Part shown: in pieces, positions 45,677-55,697 of the stretch | How the letters are laid out: each line of letters begins with the position of its first letter | How positions within the stretch are numbered: position 1 is the stretch's first letter | Origin: CAVUXJ01 sp963814975 | GTDB taxonomy: Bacteria > Acidobacteriota > Vicinamibacteria > Vicinamibacterales > CAVVIG01 | Direction: 5' to 3' | Length of the DNA stretch: 64,000 nt | NCBI GenBank assembly: GCA_963814975.1 | Contig: CAWFFB010000025.1 | Coordinates: 42,510-106,509, forward strand | Position numbers and translations under genes: made by a program | The notes under the pieces: model-generated | What the model saw: the letters and a program-made list of their open reading frames with translations, nothing else | Databases searched by the model: none | What the model was told of the DNA's origin: nothing

Positions 45677-47752
45677 TTACTTGCTGAGAATGTTGCTCGC
45701 CTGGGCTTGCTCGATGAATCGCTTCACGTCCTCCGGAAGCAGCAGGCGACGCTTTTCGAGCGCTTCGGCTGCCTTCGTCACAGCCTGCACGTACCCGTCG
45801 TGATCCTTGTAACGCTCCTCGAGCGAGAGGCGCGGATCGCCGGCGGCCGTCCGTTCCGCCTTGGTGGCCTTGAACGGGATGTGCTGACCTGCCGATTCAC
45901 AACCGTCGTTCTCGCCGAACTCGGCGCGCCGCAGCGCCCAGCCGGTCGTGGTGGAGATCGGCGCCGCGACGGCCGGCAGGCGGACCCCGGCGATTTCATT
46001 GCCGTCCTCATCCACCCTCGAGACGAAGTTCGGATAGACAGGACGCTTGTCCAGCGAGGGCGGGAAGATGCTCAAGATCCCTTTGGTGGCGAACGCCGGC
46101 CCGAAGTCGAGCAGATAACGGGTCGTGATCAGCCCGCTGTAGGTCACGCCGGGAATCGTGGGCCAGCCCAGCGCTTCCTGCGGCACGACGCCGGTCTGGA
46201 AACCGGGCCGGGCGACAGCCATCGCCGCCGTCTTGTCCGATCGCCGGGGTACCGCGCTCGGCGGCGGCTCGGTTCCGTTGGTCACCCACTGGTCGAGCGC
46301 CACGAGAAACGCACGGAGCGCGGGCTCGGCGTTGTTTCCGTTCGTGAACTGCTGGCAGACGCCCTTGTTGTTGTAGTTGCCCGTACCATGCTGCAGCCCC
46401 GACATGAGGTAGAAGCGCACGTTCCTCGGGTCGGGCAGATCGTTGCCCTTTGTGTCGGTGTGCAGCAGGGAGCCGGCCTTCACCCAATACTCGTTCGCCG
46501 AATTGACCTCGATCGCGTTCGCGCAGGTCTTGCTCACAGTGCAGCGCTGGCTGCGGCCGCCCGTCCTGCCGCTCAGCTCGTCCTTCAACACCGGATAGGC
46601 GAACGGAAACACGCCTTCCGGATACAGATGATTCTGACGGTTGCGTTCGGTCCTTCCGGTCTGCGCGAACCGGTAGTTGATGTTGCCGGTGTTGCCGCCG
46701 CCGATCCAATTCAGCACGCCGTCGATGACCTTCCGCCCGCCTTCGTCCTGGTTGAAGCCCAGGGTCTGGAAGTCGTTGATGTACCGAGCCGGCTGAGAAA
46801 AGGTGACCGAAAACGTTTTCTGGATGCTGCCGGCCAGCGGATTCGGGGTCCCGGAATCGTCGGCGGCGGCGTTCCGGAGGAACGACACGAAGTCGCGCGT
46901 GGCCGCGAGACCGAGCGCGGCGACAACCGGATCCTTCGCCGTGTACATGAATTCGTAGACGTGGCTTTGCTTGAACGCCGTGCCGGCGGGCAGCAGGCGG
47001 ATCGTGTTGTCGTTGACGTATTCCCAGTCGCTCGCCGGAATCGTCGTCGGCTTATCGTCCAGACGCGCGCGAACAGTCAGCGTCGCCTTGGACTTGTCGA
47101 GCGTCGCAGCCGGATACGCCAGCTCGTAGCGCACGCCTTTGGCGTTGTCGAAATTGATGTACTGGTACGAAGGTCCGGTGATCGACGAGCCATCCGGGTT
47201 CTTCGCGATCGGCACGGTGATGCCCAGCTGGCGGTCTCGTTCCCGCTCTTCGGCGGTCACCTGCATGTCCCACCCGTTCCCGGCAATGGCATAGCCGAGA
47301 TTCATGAGGAAGCCGGTACCCGCATCAGCAGCCTTGGTCGGATTGTTGACGTTGCTGCCGTTGTTCATGCGGTCCCACCGCAACATGCCCCGGTTGTTGA
47401 CGTCGACGAACAGCCGGTGATTGCCCTTGCTGAGGTCAATCGGCTTGAGGATGAAAATGTCCATCGAGTACGTGACCTTGCCGTTGGCATTCCGGGGGGC
47501 CAGCTGGATGTCGGTGATGACCGCGTTTCGCGGATCCGCGGGGTCGACCTCTCCGTACGCCTTGCCCAGGAGCTTTTCGTACCCGCCGACATTCCCGAAC
47601 GTCCGCCCCTCCAACGCCGGAGATTCCTTGCTCGTGATCTCGATCCGGACGATCCGGGCCTCGGCGATCGGTCCGGTCAAGACCGCGCCGGCCGCGAGCG
47701 CGAGTGCGGTGCTCAGACAACGGGTCCGCCGGGTACGCATGGCTGCTTTCAT
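45677..47752 (-). CDS. Alpha/beta-hydrolase-domain protein (family 10 type), secreted
   Basis: The 691-residue protein has a signal peptide (LSTALALAAGAVLTGPIAEA). The ATG at 47752 is preferred because GGAGGA precedes it. The body matches the large hydrolase-domain family frequent in acidobacteria: IVRIEITSKESPALEGRTFG, VDVNNRGMLRWDRMN, IAGNGWDMQVT, FSVTFSQPARYINDFQTLGFNQDE, NYRFAQTGRTERNRQNHLYPEG. The usual G-x-S-Q-x-G nucleophile is replaced by GFNQDEGG or is not obvious, so the enzyme class is unsure. Export to the periplasm is expected. The substrate is unknown. Confidence 0.82.
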   Translation of the reverse strand: MKAAMRTRRTRCLSTALALAAGAVLTGPIAEARIVRIEITSKESPALEGRTFGNVGGYEKLLGKAYGEVDPADPRNAVITDIQLAPRNANGKVTYSMDIFILKPIDLSKGNHRLFVDVNNRGMLRWDRMNNGSNVNNPTKAADAGTGFLMNLGYAIAGNGWDMQVTAEERERDRQLGITVPIAKNPDGSSITGPSYQYINFDNAKGVRYELAYPAATLDKSKATLTVRARLDDKPTTIPASDWEYVNDNTIRLLPAGTAFKQSHVYEFMYTAKDPVVAALGLAATRDFVSFLRNAAADDSGTPNPLAGSIQKTFSVTFSQPARYINDFQTLGFNQDEGGRKVIDGVLNWIGGGNTGNINYRFAQTGRTERNRQNHLYPEGVFPFAYPVLKDELSGRTGGRSQRCTVSKTCANAIEVNSANEYWVKAGSLLHTDTKGNDLPDPRNVRFYLMSGLQHGTGNYNNKGVCQQFTNGNNAEPALRAFLVALDQWVTNGTEPPPSAVPRRSDKTAAMAVARPGFQTGVVPQEALGWPTIPGVTYSGLITTRYLLDFGPAFATKGILSIFPPSLDKRPVYPNFVSRVDEDGNEIAGVRLPAVAAPISTTTGWALRRAEFGENDGCESAGQHIPFKATKAERTAAGDPRLSLEERYKDHDGYVQAVTKAAEALEKRRLLLPEDVKRFIEQAQASNILSK

Positions 47753-48076
47753 GAGAGTCCTCCGCGAGTCCAACTGTTAGTCCACCTTCATGCGAAGGGG
47801 AAGTATCGCCCCGGGGCTCCGAGTTCCCATGCACCCCGGCTGGAATATCGCCAGATTCTACGCTTCGAACGAGGAGAACGCCATGCCCTCCGGTGGACGA
47901 CCCCCGCAGGTGCTGAGTGCGGGGTCCGCCGTTGCACGGATGATTAATTCACGTTTTTTCAATGACTTGAGAGAGCCCTGGCAGGCAAACTCGGAACGTC
48001 CACCAGACAAGGGCAGGTCCCCGGAGGGTGTCCGGCCCCTGGCATGAACCAGCAGTCCCCTCCGGGCATCCCGAAC
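47753..48076 (-). other. Intergenic region between two minus-strand genes
   Basis: About 320 bp; no gene is supported. It should contain the promoter of the hydrolase gene and the end of the ankyrin transcript. A run of six T at 47954-47959 is present, but no hairpin is attached to it. Confidence 0.35.
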
Positions 48077-49720
48077 CTACGGTGAGGGCGCTCGCTTCAC
48101 CACGCTCGTTGTAACCGGGCGGCGACTGTACTTCGCGGGGTCCATCCCGCGCTCGGTCATCAACTGCTTCAGCAGCGTCTCCGTCAGCGGATAGAACCTG
48201 GCGTTCGCCGCGATCAGCATGCCCTGCGTGACCATCAACGGCGTCCATCCGGCAACATTTCTCGCGTCGAGCTTTGCGCCCTTTTCCACGAGGAAGCGGA
48301 TGATTGAGGGCTGGCCCATGATCGCCGCGCCGTGCAGCGCCGTGCTGCCGGCCCATCGCACGTCGCCCATGGCGACGTTGGGGTTGGGACCGACTGTCGG
48401 GTCGAGGCTGTATTTGAGAGGATAGGCGAAGAGCAGATCTTCGCCGTCTTCATTGAACACAATGTTGCCGCCGAAGTCGGCGGTCGCATTCACGTCCTCG
48501 CCGCTCAAATCCAGCGCCAGTTTCACCGCTTCCAGCCTTTCGGCTTCGGGCGTTCCATTCAGCGGACCGGATGATTCGCCGTCCCAATACCCGAGCCCGG
48601 CGGCGGCCATGAACGGCGTGACGCCCTGGACGTTCGGTGTCTTTGGATCGGCGCCATTGGCCACGAGCAGGCGCATCAAACCCACGTCGCCATTCTTCGC
48701 CGCCAGGAAGAACGGCGTGACGCCGCTCATGATGATGTAGTCGCGCCCCGCCGGCACGTTCGGTGGGCTCTTCGCTTCTCCGTCGTCAAGGTCGAATGGA
48801 ATCTCCTGCCAGGCGATCCGAACGTTTGGTTTGGCACCGCGCGCCAGCATCACCTTGGCGAGCTCCAGGCTGTCGCCGACTGGATCCGGCGGTAGACCTC
48901 GCCCGGAGCCGGGCCTCCGCATCCACGCCAGTGTGTGCAGCAGGGAGCCGCGTGAATCGGGGGCGTTCGGATCCGCACCGTTCTCGAGCAGCAGTTTCGC
49001 GATGTTGTTTTGCCCGTTGATGATGGCGAGGCCCACCAGGGAGGTGCTATCCGTGGCATTCAGGCCGGCCACACCGGACGCGACCGCCGCGCCCGCGACG
49101 TTGTCATTCGGGTTCGCTCCCGCCGCCAGCAGAAGCTTGACGATGTCGGTCTTCCCGCCGCGGACCGCGAAGACCATCGGCGAGAACTTTCCCTTCGACC
49201 GCGCGTTGATATTGGCGCCCGCTTCGATCAACGCCTGCGCCGCATCCAGATGGCCTTCGTTGACCGCCCACATGAGCGCCGTCTGTCCCCGCGAGTTCTC
49301 CGTGGCGTTCACGTTTGCGCCGTGGGCGATGAGCACCTTGAGCGCGGCGACGTTCCCCGTATTCGCCGCGGTCATCAGCGCGGTCTCGCCTTCCGGCAGC
49401 GTGGTATTGGCATCGGCGCCCGCCTTCAGGAGCAACTCGATCATCGAGGCGTTGCCGTTGATGCAGGCGAGAGACAGCGGCGTGACGCCGTAGCGATTGC
49501 TCGCTTTGACGTTGGCGCCGGCGCGGATCAACTTGTCCGCCTCCGACAAATCGTTGCGCTGCGCCGCCCGGTGGAGCGCCGTCGTGCCGTCAGCCTCGGC
49601 GCCTTTGGCGGCAGCGGGTCGTGGAGCCGCCTGCTGCGCCTGGGCCGCGGACAGGTTTGCGGCCATCGAGACAGCCACCACCCAGCCCATCAACAATGTG
49701 GCGTTGACACGCATCCTCAT
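48077..49720 (-). CDS. Secreted ankyrin-repeat protein
   Basis: The 547-residue protein has a signal peptide (MGWVVAVSMAANLSAAQA) and at least eight ankyrin repeats, recognisable by TALHRAAQRNDLSEADKLI, TPLSLACINGNASMIELLL, TALMTAANTGNVAALKVLI, TALMWAVNEGHLDAAQALI, SPMVFAVRGGKTDIVKLLL and TALHGAAIMGQPSIIRFLV. Repeats near the middle are separated by longer inserts. Export of ankyrin proteins is typical of acidobacterial gene sets that also contain DUF1592/DUF1588 and DUF1552 proteins, and here it is divergent from exactly those genes. It probably binds another secreted protein. Two ATGs six bases apart (49720 and 49714) are possible starts. Confidence 0.88.
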   Translation of the reverse strand: MRMRVNATLLMGWVVAVSMAANLSAAQAQQAAPRPAAAKGAEADGTTALHRAAQRNDLSEADKLIRAGANVKASNRYGVTPLSLACINGNASMIELLLKAGADANTTLPEGETALMTAANTGNVAALKVLIAHGANVNATENSRGQTALMWAVNEGHLDAAQALIEAGANINARSKGKFSPMVFAVRGGKTDIVKLLLAAGANPNDNVAGAAVASGVAGLNATDSTSLVGLAIINGQNNIAKLLLENGADPNAPDSRGSLLHTLAWMRRPGSGRGLPPDPVGDSLELAKVMLARGAKPNVRIAWQEIPFDLDDGEAKSPPNVPAGRDYIIMSGVTPFFLAAKNGDVGLMRLLVANGADPKTPNVQGVTPFMAAAGLGYWDGESSGPLNGTPEAERLEAVKLALDLSGEDVNATADFGGNIVFNEDGEDLLFAYPLKYSLDPTVGPNPNVAMGDVRWAGSTALHGAAIMGQPSIIRFLVEKGAKLDARNVAGWTPLMVTQGMLIAANARFYPLTETLLKQLMTERGMDPAKYSRRPVTTSVVKRAPSP

Positions 49721-50079
49721 CCCCCTCAGGTGGTCGGAAAACGCGAGTTTGCTGATCGAAGATGATAACTGAAGGCGGCGGGATCTGCCATTGTAAACAG
49801 CCCGTCAGGCCCTATCGACAGAGCATGGGCTCGACCGAGAAGCCGGCGTCCCCGCCCGTGACCCGAAGCTGATTTTGAGCTAAGATAACCACGCCCGGAG
49901 TAGCCCCGCGGCAAGCGGCAATTTTGTCGCTTGTGGATAGGCTTATGTCACCTCCGGCGAAAAAGCCCAGGGCGGCTGCTCACCTTTGCACGTACGTCAT
50001 ACGCACGTAACGTTTGAGACCCTGGACGCACGTAGACATTTGCACTTAGACAAAACGAGACGTATTTGAGGTGACGAAG
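49721..50079. promoter_or_regulatory. Divergent promoter region with three GCACGTA repeats
   Basis: About 360 bp between the ankyrin gene and the cytochrome gene hold no gene. The 7-bp string GCACGTA occurs three times in the same orientation, at 49988-49994, 50003-50009 and 50028-50034, with start-to-start spacings of 15 and 25 bp, just upstream of the cytochrome gene. It could be a regulator site. GAGGTGA at 50068-50074 serves as ribosome binding site for the ATG at 50080. Confidence 0.4.
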
Positions 50080-52694
50080 ATGTCGAGGATGTCACGGGCG
50101 ATTGTGGTGTGGTGCGGTGCGCTGCTGGCCGTGGTCGGTTATGGCCACGTCCAGGCGGCTCGGCCGGCCGACGATTTACAGCCGGTGGCCTCTCACGGGA
50201 CAAGACTGCCCGCGGCGCGAGCTCAGCAAGCGCAGTCCTCGAGCCCTGCTGCGGCACCCGGCGACCTGGATCACGGCGCGGTCTTCAAGAGGTACTGCGT
50301 GACGTGCCACAACGAGAAGCTCAAGACCGGCGGCCTGCTCCTCGACAAGATGAATGTCGGCGATCTGTCCGCGGACGGCGAGAAGTGGGAAAAGGTCGTG
50401 CGGAAGCTTCGGAGCCGTGCCATGCCGCCCGCGGGCATGCCCCGCCCGGATGAGGCGACGTACGAGGCGGTTGCGGCCCGATTGGAGACGGACCTCGATC
50501 GTCTCGCCGCCAACAACCGCAATCCCGGGCGCGTGTCGCCCTTCCATCGTCTGACGCGCACGGAATACAGAAACGCCATCCGCGACCTGCTCGCGCTGAA
50601 CGATCTGCCCAAGGGCATGGACCTCGAGGTCCTGCTCCCGGCCGACAATTCGAGCACCGGCTTCGACAACCTTGCGGACCTCCTGTTTGTCTCCTCGACG
50701 CAGCTCGAGCAGTATCTGTCGGCGGCCCAGAAGATCAGCCGTCTTGCTGTCGGCGACCCGACGATCCCGCCGATCATCGACACGTACCGCATGTCCACCG
50801 ACTACAGCCAAGAGCTTCCCGTTGAAGGAATGCCGCCGGGTACACGCGGGGGCACGGCGATCCGCACGTTCCTGCCGCTCGATGGCGAGTACAACTTCCA
50901 TATCGCGCTGTCGGGTCCACCGCCCCGGGATCCGGTGTATCTCGAGCTCAGCGTGGATGGTGAGCGTGCGCGTCTCTTCACAGTCACCGACAAGGTGGAG
51001 CCGGAGCCAGCCGTCCGTCTGGATCCAGCGCCTCCAGAGAACGCGCCGAAACCTGCGGCGAAGGCTCTGGAGCTGGACCCCGGCACCGAGATTCCGATCG
51101 ATACGGTCGTCAACCGGCGGTTCGAGCGCGACAAGGCGCAAGAAGCTCGCAGAGCGGCGCTGGCCAAGGGTTTCAATGTCGTCCTTCCGTTGAAAGCTGG
51201 TCCGCGCGTCGTGGCCGTCACGTTCGTGAAGCGCCCGTCCGCGCCGGTCGAGAGTATGGTTCTCGGTCGCCGGCCCAATACCGGCCAGGGGCCGAGTGTT
51301 GCGAGCATCACGATCAAGGGGCCCCAGAACCCCACGGGCCCGGGCGACACGCCGAGCCGCCGGCGCATCTTCGTGTGCCAGCCGGCCAATCGCACCGCGG
51401 AAGCCGCGTGCGCAAAGCAGATTCTGTCGACCTTGGCGCGCCGCGCCTACCGGCGGCCCGTCACCGATGCCGATCTTCAGCCGCTGCTGAGCATCTACGA
51501 TGCGGGCCGCGCCGACGGCGGATTCATCGCGGGCATCGAACAGGGGCTCGAACGCATCCTGGTGAGCCCGCAGTTCCTGTTCCGAATCGAGCGCGATCCC
51601 GCGAACGCGGCGGCGAACTCCGTGCTACCGGCTGAGCGACGTCGAGCTTGCCTCCCGTTTGTCGTTCTTCCTCTGGAGCAGTATCCCCGACGACCAGTTG
51701 CTGGATCTCGCCATCAAAGGAAGGCTGAAGGATCCAGCTGTGCTCGCGCAGCAAGTCAAACGGATGCTCGGCGATCCGCGTTCGGCGACGCTGGCGAGCA
51801 ACTTCGGCGCTCAGTGGCTGTATCTGCGCGACATCGACGCCAAGAACCCCAGTCCGCGTGTGTTCCCCGGCTTCGATCTCAGCCTGATTCCCGATTTCCA
51901 TCGTGAAACCGAGCTCTTCCTGGAGAGCGTGCTCAGAGAAGATCGCAGCGTGCTCGATCTGCTGTCGGCGAACTACACGTTCCTCAACGAGCGGCTGGCC
52001 GATCACTACGCGATTCCGGGTGTCTTCGGCGCCGACTTCCGGCGCGTCACCTATCCCGAGGGCAGCCCGAGACGCGGACTGCTGGGCCAGGGCAGCATTC
52101 TGACGCTGACCTCATATGCCAATCGGACCTCCCCGGTGCTGCGCGGGAAGTACGTGCTGGCGAATATTCTCGGCGCGCCGCCGCCGCCGCCGCCGGCCGA
52201 CGTGCCGGCCCTGATCACCGAGAACAAGAACTCCGGCAAAGCGCTCTCGATGCGGGAGGCGATGGCGCAGCATCGCACGAACCCGGCATGCGCCGGCTGT
52301 CACGCCCGAATGGATCCGATTGGATTCGCGCTCGACAACTTCGACGCGGTGGGACGATACCGCACCGTGAGCGAGTCGGGCGATCCGATCGACGCGTCCG
52401 GAACCTTCCCCGATGGCAGCAAGTTCGAGGGCATGGAGGGACTCCGCAACGTGCTTCTGAGTCGTCCCGAGGAGTTCGTCCTCACGATGACTGGCCAACT
52501 GCTGACCTATTCCCTCGGCCGAAGCCTCGAGTACCTACGACGCGTCGGTTCTGCGAACGATCGTGCGCGACGCCCGCGCCCAGGAGTATCGCTTCTCATC
52601 GCTCGTCACCGGCATTGTCAACAGCATGCCGTTTCAGACACGTAGGGCGGTGGCGCCGTCGCCGGCGCCAAAGGTGACAGCTGATAATCGTTGA
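50080..52694 (+). CDS. DUF1592/DUF1588/DUF1585-type cytochrome protein, two indels
   Basis: This large exported protein is of the planctomycete/acidobacterial cytochrome group (domains DUF1587, DUF1592, DUF1588, DUF1585). A signal peptide is followed by a haem c site in FKRYCVTCHNEKLKTGG, then the DUF1587 helix (HRLTRTEYRNAIRDLLAL), the DUF1595 region and DUF1592. Near 51621 the frame changes (one extra base), after which RLSDVELASRLSFFLW and IPDDQLLDLA continue. DUF1588 contains a second CxxCH (PACAGCHARMDPIGFALDNF). Near 52535 a second change restores YDASVLRTIVRDARAQEYRF, ending at a TGA at 52692-52694. The protein probably transfers electrons in the periplasm together with the DUF1552 protein 79 bp downstream. 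Confidence 0.88.
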
Positions 52695-52773
52695 AGTTTC
52701 GAGCTGAAACCCATATACAAATCGGTGCCCTTGAGCTAGACTAGACCTTTGGTATAGGAGGAGAGACAACGTC

Positions 52774-54123
52774 ATGATCATTAGCAAGAAGTCACTTCCC
52801 AGGAGGACTTTCCTGCGCGGCATGGGCGTCACCATGGCGTTGCCCCTGCTGGACGCGATGGTCCCGGCGCTCTCTGCCTTGGCCACCACCGCAGCCAAGC
52901 CGGTCAAGCGCATGGGATTCATCTACATCCCCAACGGTACCATCCAGGCGATGTGGGTGCCGGAGAAAGCAGGCGCTCTCGAGCTCTCCTCGATTCTGAG
53001 CCCGCTGGCTCCCGTGAAGGATCACGTGACCGTGGTGAGCGGACTCGCTCACATGGAAGCCGATTCACGCGGCGACGGCAACGGCGACCACGCCCGCGGA
53101 ACCGCGGTGTGGTTGACCGGCGTGCACGCCTACGACCGCGATCGGAGCGGGGCCGCATCGGTGACCCTGGCGATGACCGCCGATCAGATCGCCGCCGCGT
53201 ACCTCGGCAAGGACACGCGCCTTCCCTCTCTCGAGCTCGCTCTTGAAAATCCGACCCAGATTGGCTGCGACAGCGAGGACTGCTTCTTCTCGAACACGAT
53301 TTCGTGGAAGACGCCCACGACGCCGCTCCCGATGGAGTCGCATCCGCGCGTCGTCTTCGAGCGGCTGTTCGGCGACGGCGGCAGCGCGTCGCAGCGCCTC
53401 GCGCAGTCGCGCAAGACCGGCTCGATTCTCGATTCCGTCACCCAGGAAGCCGCCGGTCTTCAGAGGACGCTCGGGACGAGCGATCGCACCAAGCTGAACG
53501 AGTATCTGGCCGCCGTTCGCGAGATCGAGCAGCGCATCCAATCGACCGAGGGCCGCGGCGCCGAGTCCGAGTTGTCGCTGCCGGATCGCCCGGTCGACAT
53601 CCCGGAGACCTTCGAAGAGCACGCCAAGATGATGCTCGACCTTCAAGTGCTGGCGTACCAGACCGACATCACGCGCGTGGTGTCGATGCTGTTGGCCCGC
53701 GAGGGAAGTCCGCGCACCTATGAGAACATCGGCGTGCCGGAACAGCACCACTCCTGCTCGCACCACATCAACAATCCGAAGCTGATCGCCAGGAAAGCCA
53801 AGATCGACCAGTATCACGTCCAGCTGCTCGGCTACTTCCTGAAGAGAATGCGCGACACGAACGACGGCGACGGCTCGCTGCTCGATCACTCGATGATTCT
53901 CTACGGCGGCGGCTTGGGCAACGGCAACATCCACGACCACATGAACCTGCCGTGCCTGGTCGCGGGCGGCGCCGGCGGCGCTCTCAAGGGCGGGCGTCAC
54001 CTCGCGTTCCCGGTCGCCAACAAGACCCCGATGTCGAACCTGCTCCTGTCCATGCTGGACAAGGTTGGGATCCCGACGCCGGAGAAGATCGGCGACAGCA
54101 CGGGCCATCTGGCCGGCATCTAG
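52774..54123 (+). CDS. DUF1552 protein, Tat-exported
   Basis: The 449-residue protein starts with a twin-arginine signal (PRRTFLRGMGVTMALPLLDA) and has the DUF1552 body: FIYIPNGTIQAMWVPEKAG, VVSGLAHMEADSRGDGNGDHAR, SLELALENPTQIGCDSEDC and DHSMILYGGGLGNGNIHDH near the end. It resembles a sulfatase-like fold but has no demonstrated activity. It is almost always encoded next to DUF1592/DUF1588 cytochrome proteins, as here, so the two probably form one exported unit. An intrinsic terminator follows at 54143. Confidence 0.9.
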   Translation: MIISKKSLPRRTFLRGMGVTMALPLLDAMVPALSALATTAAKPVKRMGFIYIPNGTIQAMWVPEKAGALELSSILSPLAPVKDHVTVVSGLAHMEADSRGDGNGDHARGTAVWLTGVHAYDRDRSGAASVTLAMTADQIAAAYLGKDTRLPSLELALENPTQIGCDSEDCFFSNTISWKTPTTPLPMESHPRVVFERLFGDGGSASQRLAQSRKTGSILDSVTQEAAGLQRTLGTSDRTKLNEYLAAVREIEQRIQSTEGRGAESELSLPDRPVDIPETFEEHAKMMLDLQVLAYQTDITRVVSMLLAREGSPRTYENIGVPEQHHSCSHHINNPKLIARKAKIDQYHVQLLGYFLKRMRDTNDGDGSLLDHSMILYGGGLGNGNIHDHMNLPCLVAGGAGGALKGGRHLAFPVANKTPMSNLLLSMLDKVGIPTPEKIGDSTGHLAGI

Positions 54124-54142
54124 GCGAGGCTGTTCTCACGCA

Positions 54143-54179
54143 CGGGCTGATCGGTTCCCACCGGTCAGCCCGTTTTCTT
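54143..54179 (+). terminator. Rho-independent terminator after the DUF1552 gene
   Basis: Perfect 8-bp arms CGGGCTGA and TCAGCCCG (54143-54150 and 54165-54172), extended inward by CGG/CCG, are followed by TTTTCTT. The position, 20 bp after the stop, fits the end of the cytochrome operon. Confidence 0.85.
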
Positions 54180-54291
54180 GTACTCCAGCGCTGCACTTCT
54201 TCCCGCTCCACGAGAGCCCTTCCGTTGCGTCCCGCTTGAGCCCGGATGATCCCAGACGACGGCCGCGCCTTCCAATGCCCTCGTGTGTAGT

Positions 54292-54349
54292 GTCCGGCTC
54301 GAGCCGAACCTGGGGGGCCTCGTTACGTATAGTCCGGCTTGAGCCGGAC
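54292..54349. repeat. Two palindromic extragenic elements
   Basis: GTCCGGCTTGAGCCGGAC at 54332-54349 is a perfect palindrome with a 2-bp centre. A near copy with one changed arm base lies at 54292-54309, and both are followed by CTGG. A weaker relative (GCTTGAGCCCGGATG) lies at about 54234. These look like REP-type elements rather than part of a gene. Confidence 0.6.
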
Positions 54350-54502
54350 CTGGGCTGCGGCGCAGGCAGCATCCTGAAACGCTGGTGAAAAAGCTGCGCG
54401 TTCCCCGCTCCGGGGGCGGTATATTTACTGCTCACACGAGGCAGACCAGCCCGGACGTTTCAACTCAGAACGCGCAGACGATACTTCAACTGGAGCCGAG
54501 GA

Positions 54503-55684
54503 ATGAATCGAAAGCGAATTCTCGCTGCGGCAGCGATCGGCCTCGCGCTCGCCGCGATGCGGATGGACAGGAGCGCCGGAGTCGCCCAGGCTCAGCACAA
54601 CGGCCAGGTGCCGAGGTTTGAATACGATTCCACCTGGCCGAAACCGTTTCCCAATGAAACCTGGGCGATTGGACCGGCCGCCGGCCTCGCCGTCGATCGC
54701 CAGGACCACATCTGGCTGGTGCACCGGCCTGGCATCCTCCGGATGAACGAGCGTTTCACGGCCTCCGAGGTGAAGCCGCCGAAGGCCGAGTGCTGCGCCC
54801 CGGCACCTCCGGTGCTCGAGTTCGATCAGGCGGGTAAACTGGTCTCGTCGTGGGGCGGCCCCGGCGAAGGCTACGAGTGGCCGGAGAACGAACATGGGAT
54901 CTTTGTCGATCAGAAGGATTTCGTCTGGCTTGCGGGCAACGGCCGAAAAGACACGCATCTTCTCAAGATGACGAAACAGGGCAAGTTCGTGAAGCAGTTT
55001 GGCCGGCAGGGCAAGAGTGGGGGCAATGCCGACACGGAGAATCTGGCCGGAGCCGCCAATCTCACCGTGGACTCGATGAGCAATGAAGTGTATGTCGCCG
55101 ATGGATACAGGAACCGGCGCGTCATCGTGCTCGACGCCGAGACCCTGGTGTTCAAGCGGATGTGGGGCGCCTATGGGAATCGCCCTGAGGATACCGACAT
55201 CGGCCCCTACAATCCGGACGCGCCGCTCGCGAAGCAGTTCCGCCTGCCCCACAACATCGCGATCACGCGTGACGGAATGGTCTATGTGGCCGATCGCGTC
55301 AACGACCGGATTCAGGCGTTCAAGAAGGACGGGACATTCGTGAAGGAGGGGTTCATCTCCAGGAGGACCCTGCTCGCGGGGGCGGCATCCGGGTTCGCGT
55401 TGTCCGCCGACCCGCAGCAGCGCTTTCTGTACGTGATTGATGGCGCGAACCACCGCGTCTGGATCGTGCTCCGCGACACACTCCAGGTCGTCGGCCGCTT
55501 CGGCCAGCAGGGTCTGTCGGGTGGCGCGCTGAACGTTCCCCATTCGATCGCCGTCGACAGCAAGGGAAACATGTACATCGGTGAGAACTTCGACGCCCGT
55601 CGCGTGCAGCGTTTCCTGTACAAAGGGCTGGGCTCACCGAATTCTGCGGAGGGTGTCATTCCGCCGGCACGAGGCGTTCAATAA
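54503..55684 (+). CDS. NHL-type six-bladed beta-propeller protein, secreted
   Basis: The 393-residue protein has a signal peptide (ILAAAAIGLALAAMRMD) and repeated propeller blades of NHL/peptidyl-glycine-lyase type: AAGLAVDRQDHIWLVHRPG, EHGIFVDQKDFVWLAG, LTVDSMSNEVYVADGYRNRR, HNIAITRDGMVYVADRVNDR and HSIAVDSKGNMYIGENFDARR. Such proteins are common as exported propellers in acidobacteria and lack a known activity. It is followed 13 bp later by the NTF2-like gene. ATG with GAGGA-type site (GAGCCGAGGA upstream). Confidence 0.85.
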   Translation: MNRKRILAAAAIGLALAAMRMDRSAGVAQAQHNGQVPRFEYDSTWPKPFPNETWAIGPAAGLAVDRQDHIWLVHRPGILRMNERFTASEVKPPKAECCAPAPPVLEFDQAGKLVSSWGGPGEGYEWPENEHGIFVDQKDFVWLAGNGRKDTHLLKMTKQGKFVKQFGRQGKSGGNADTENLAGAANLTVDSMSNEVYVADGYRNRRVIVLDAETLVFKRMWGAYGNRPEDTDIGPYNPDAPLAKQFRLPHNIAITRDGMVYVADRVNDRIQAFKKDGTFVKEGFISRRTLLAGAASGFALSADPQQRFLYVIDGANHRVWIVLRDTLQVVGRFGQQGLSGGALNVPHSIAVDSKGNMYIGENFDARRVQRFLYKGLGSPNSAEGVIPPARGVQ

Positions 55685-55697
55685 GCAGGAGTGTCAA

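Noticed and set aside
45188..47947. 919-codon open frame on the plus strand
   Set aside because: Begins as an out-of-frame reading of the ABC ATPase and continues antisense to the hydrolase-domain gene; no coherent domain.
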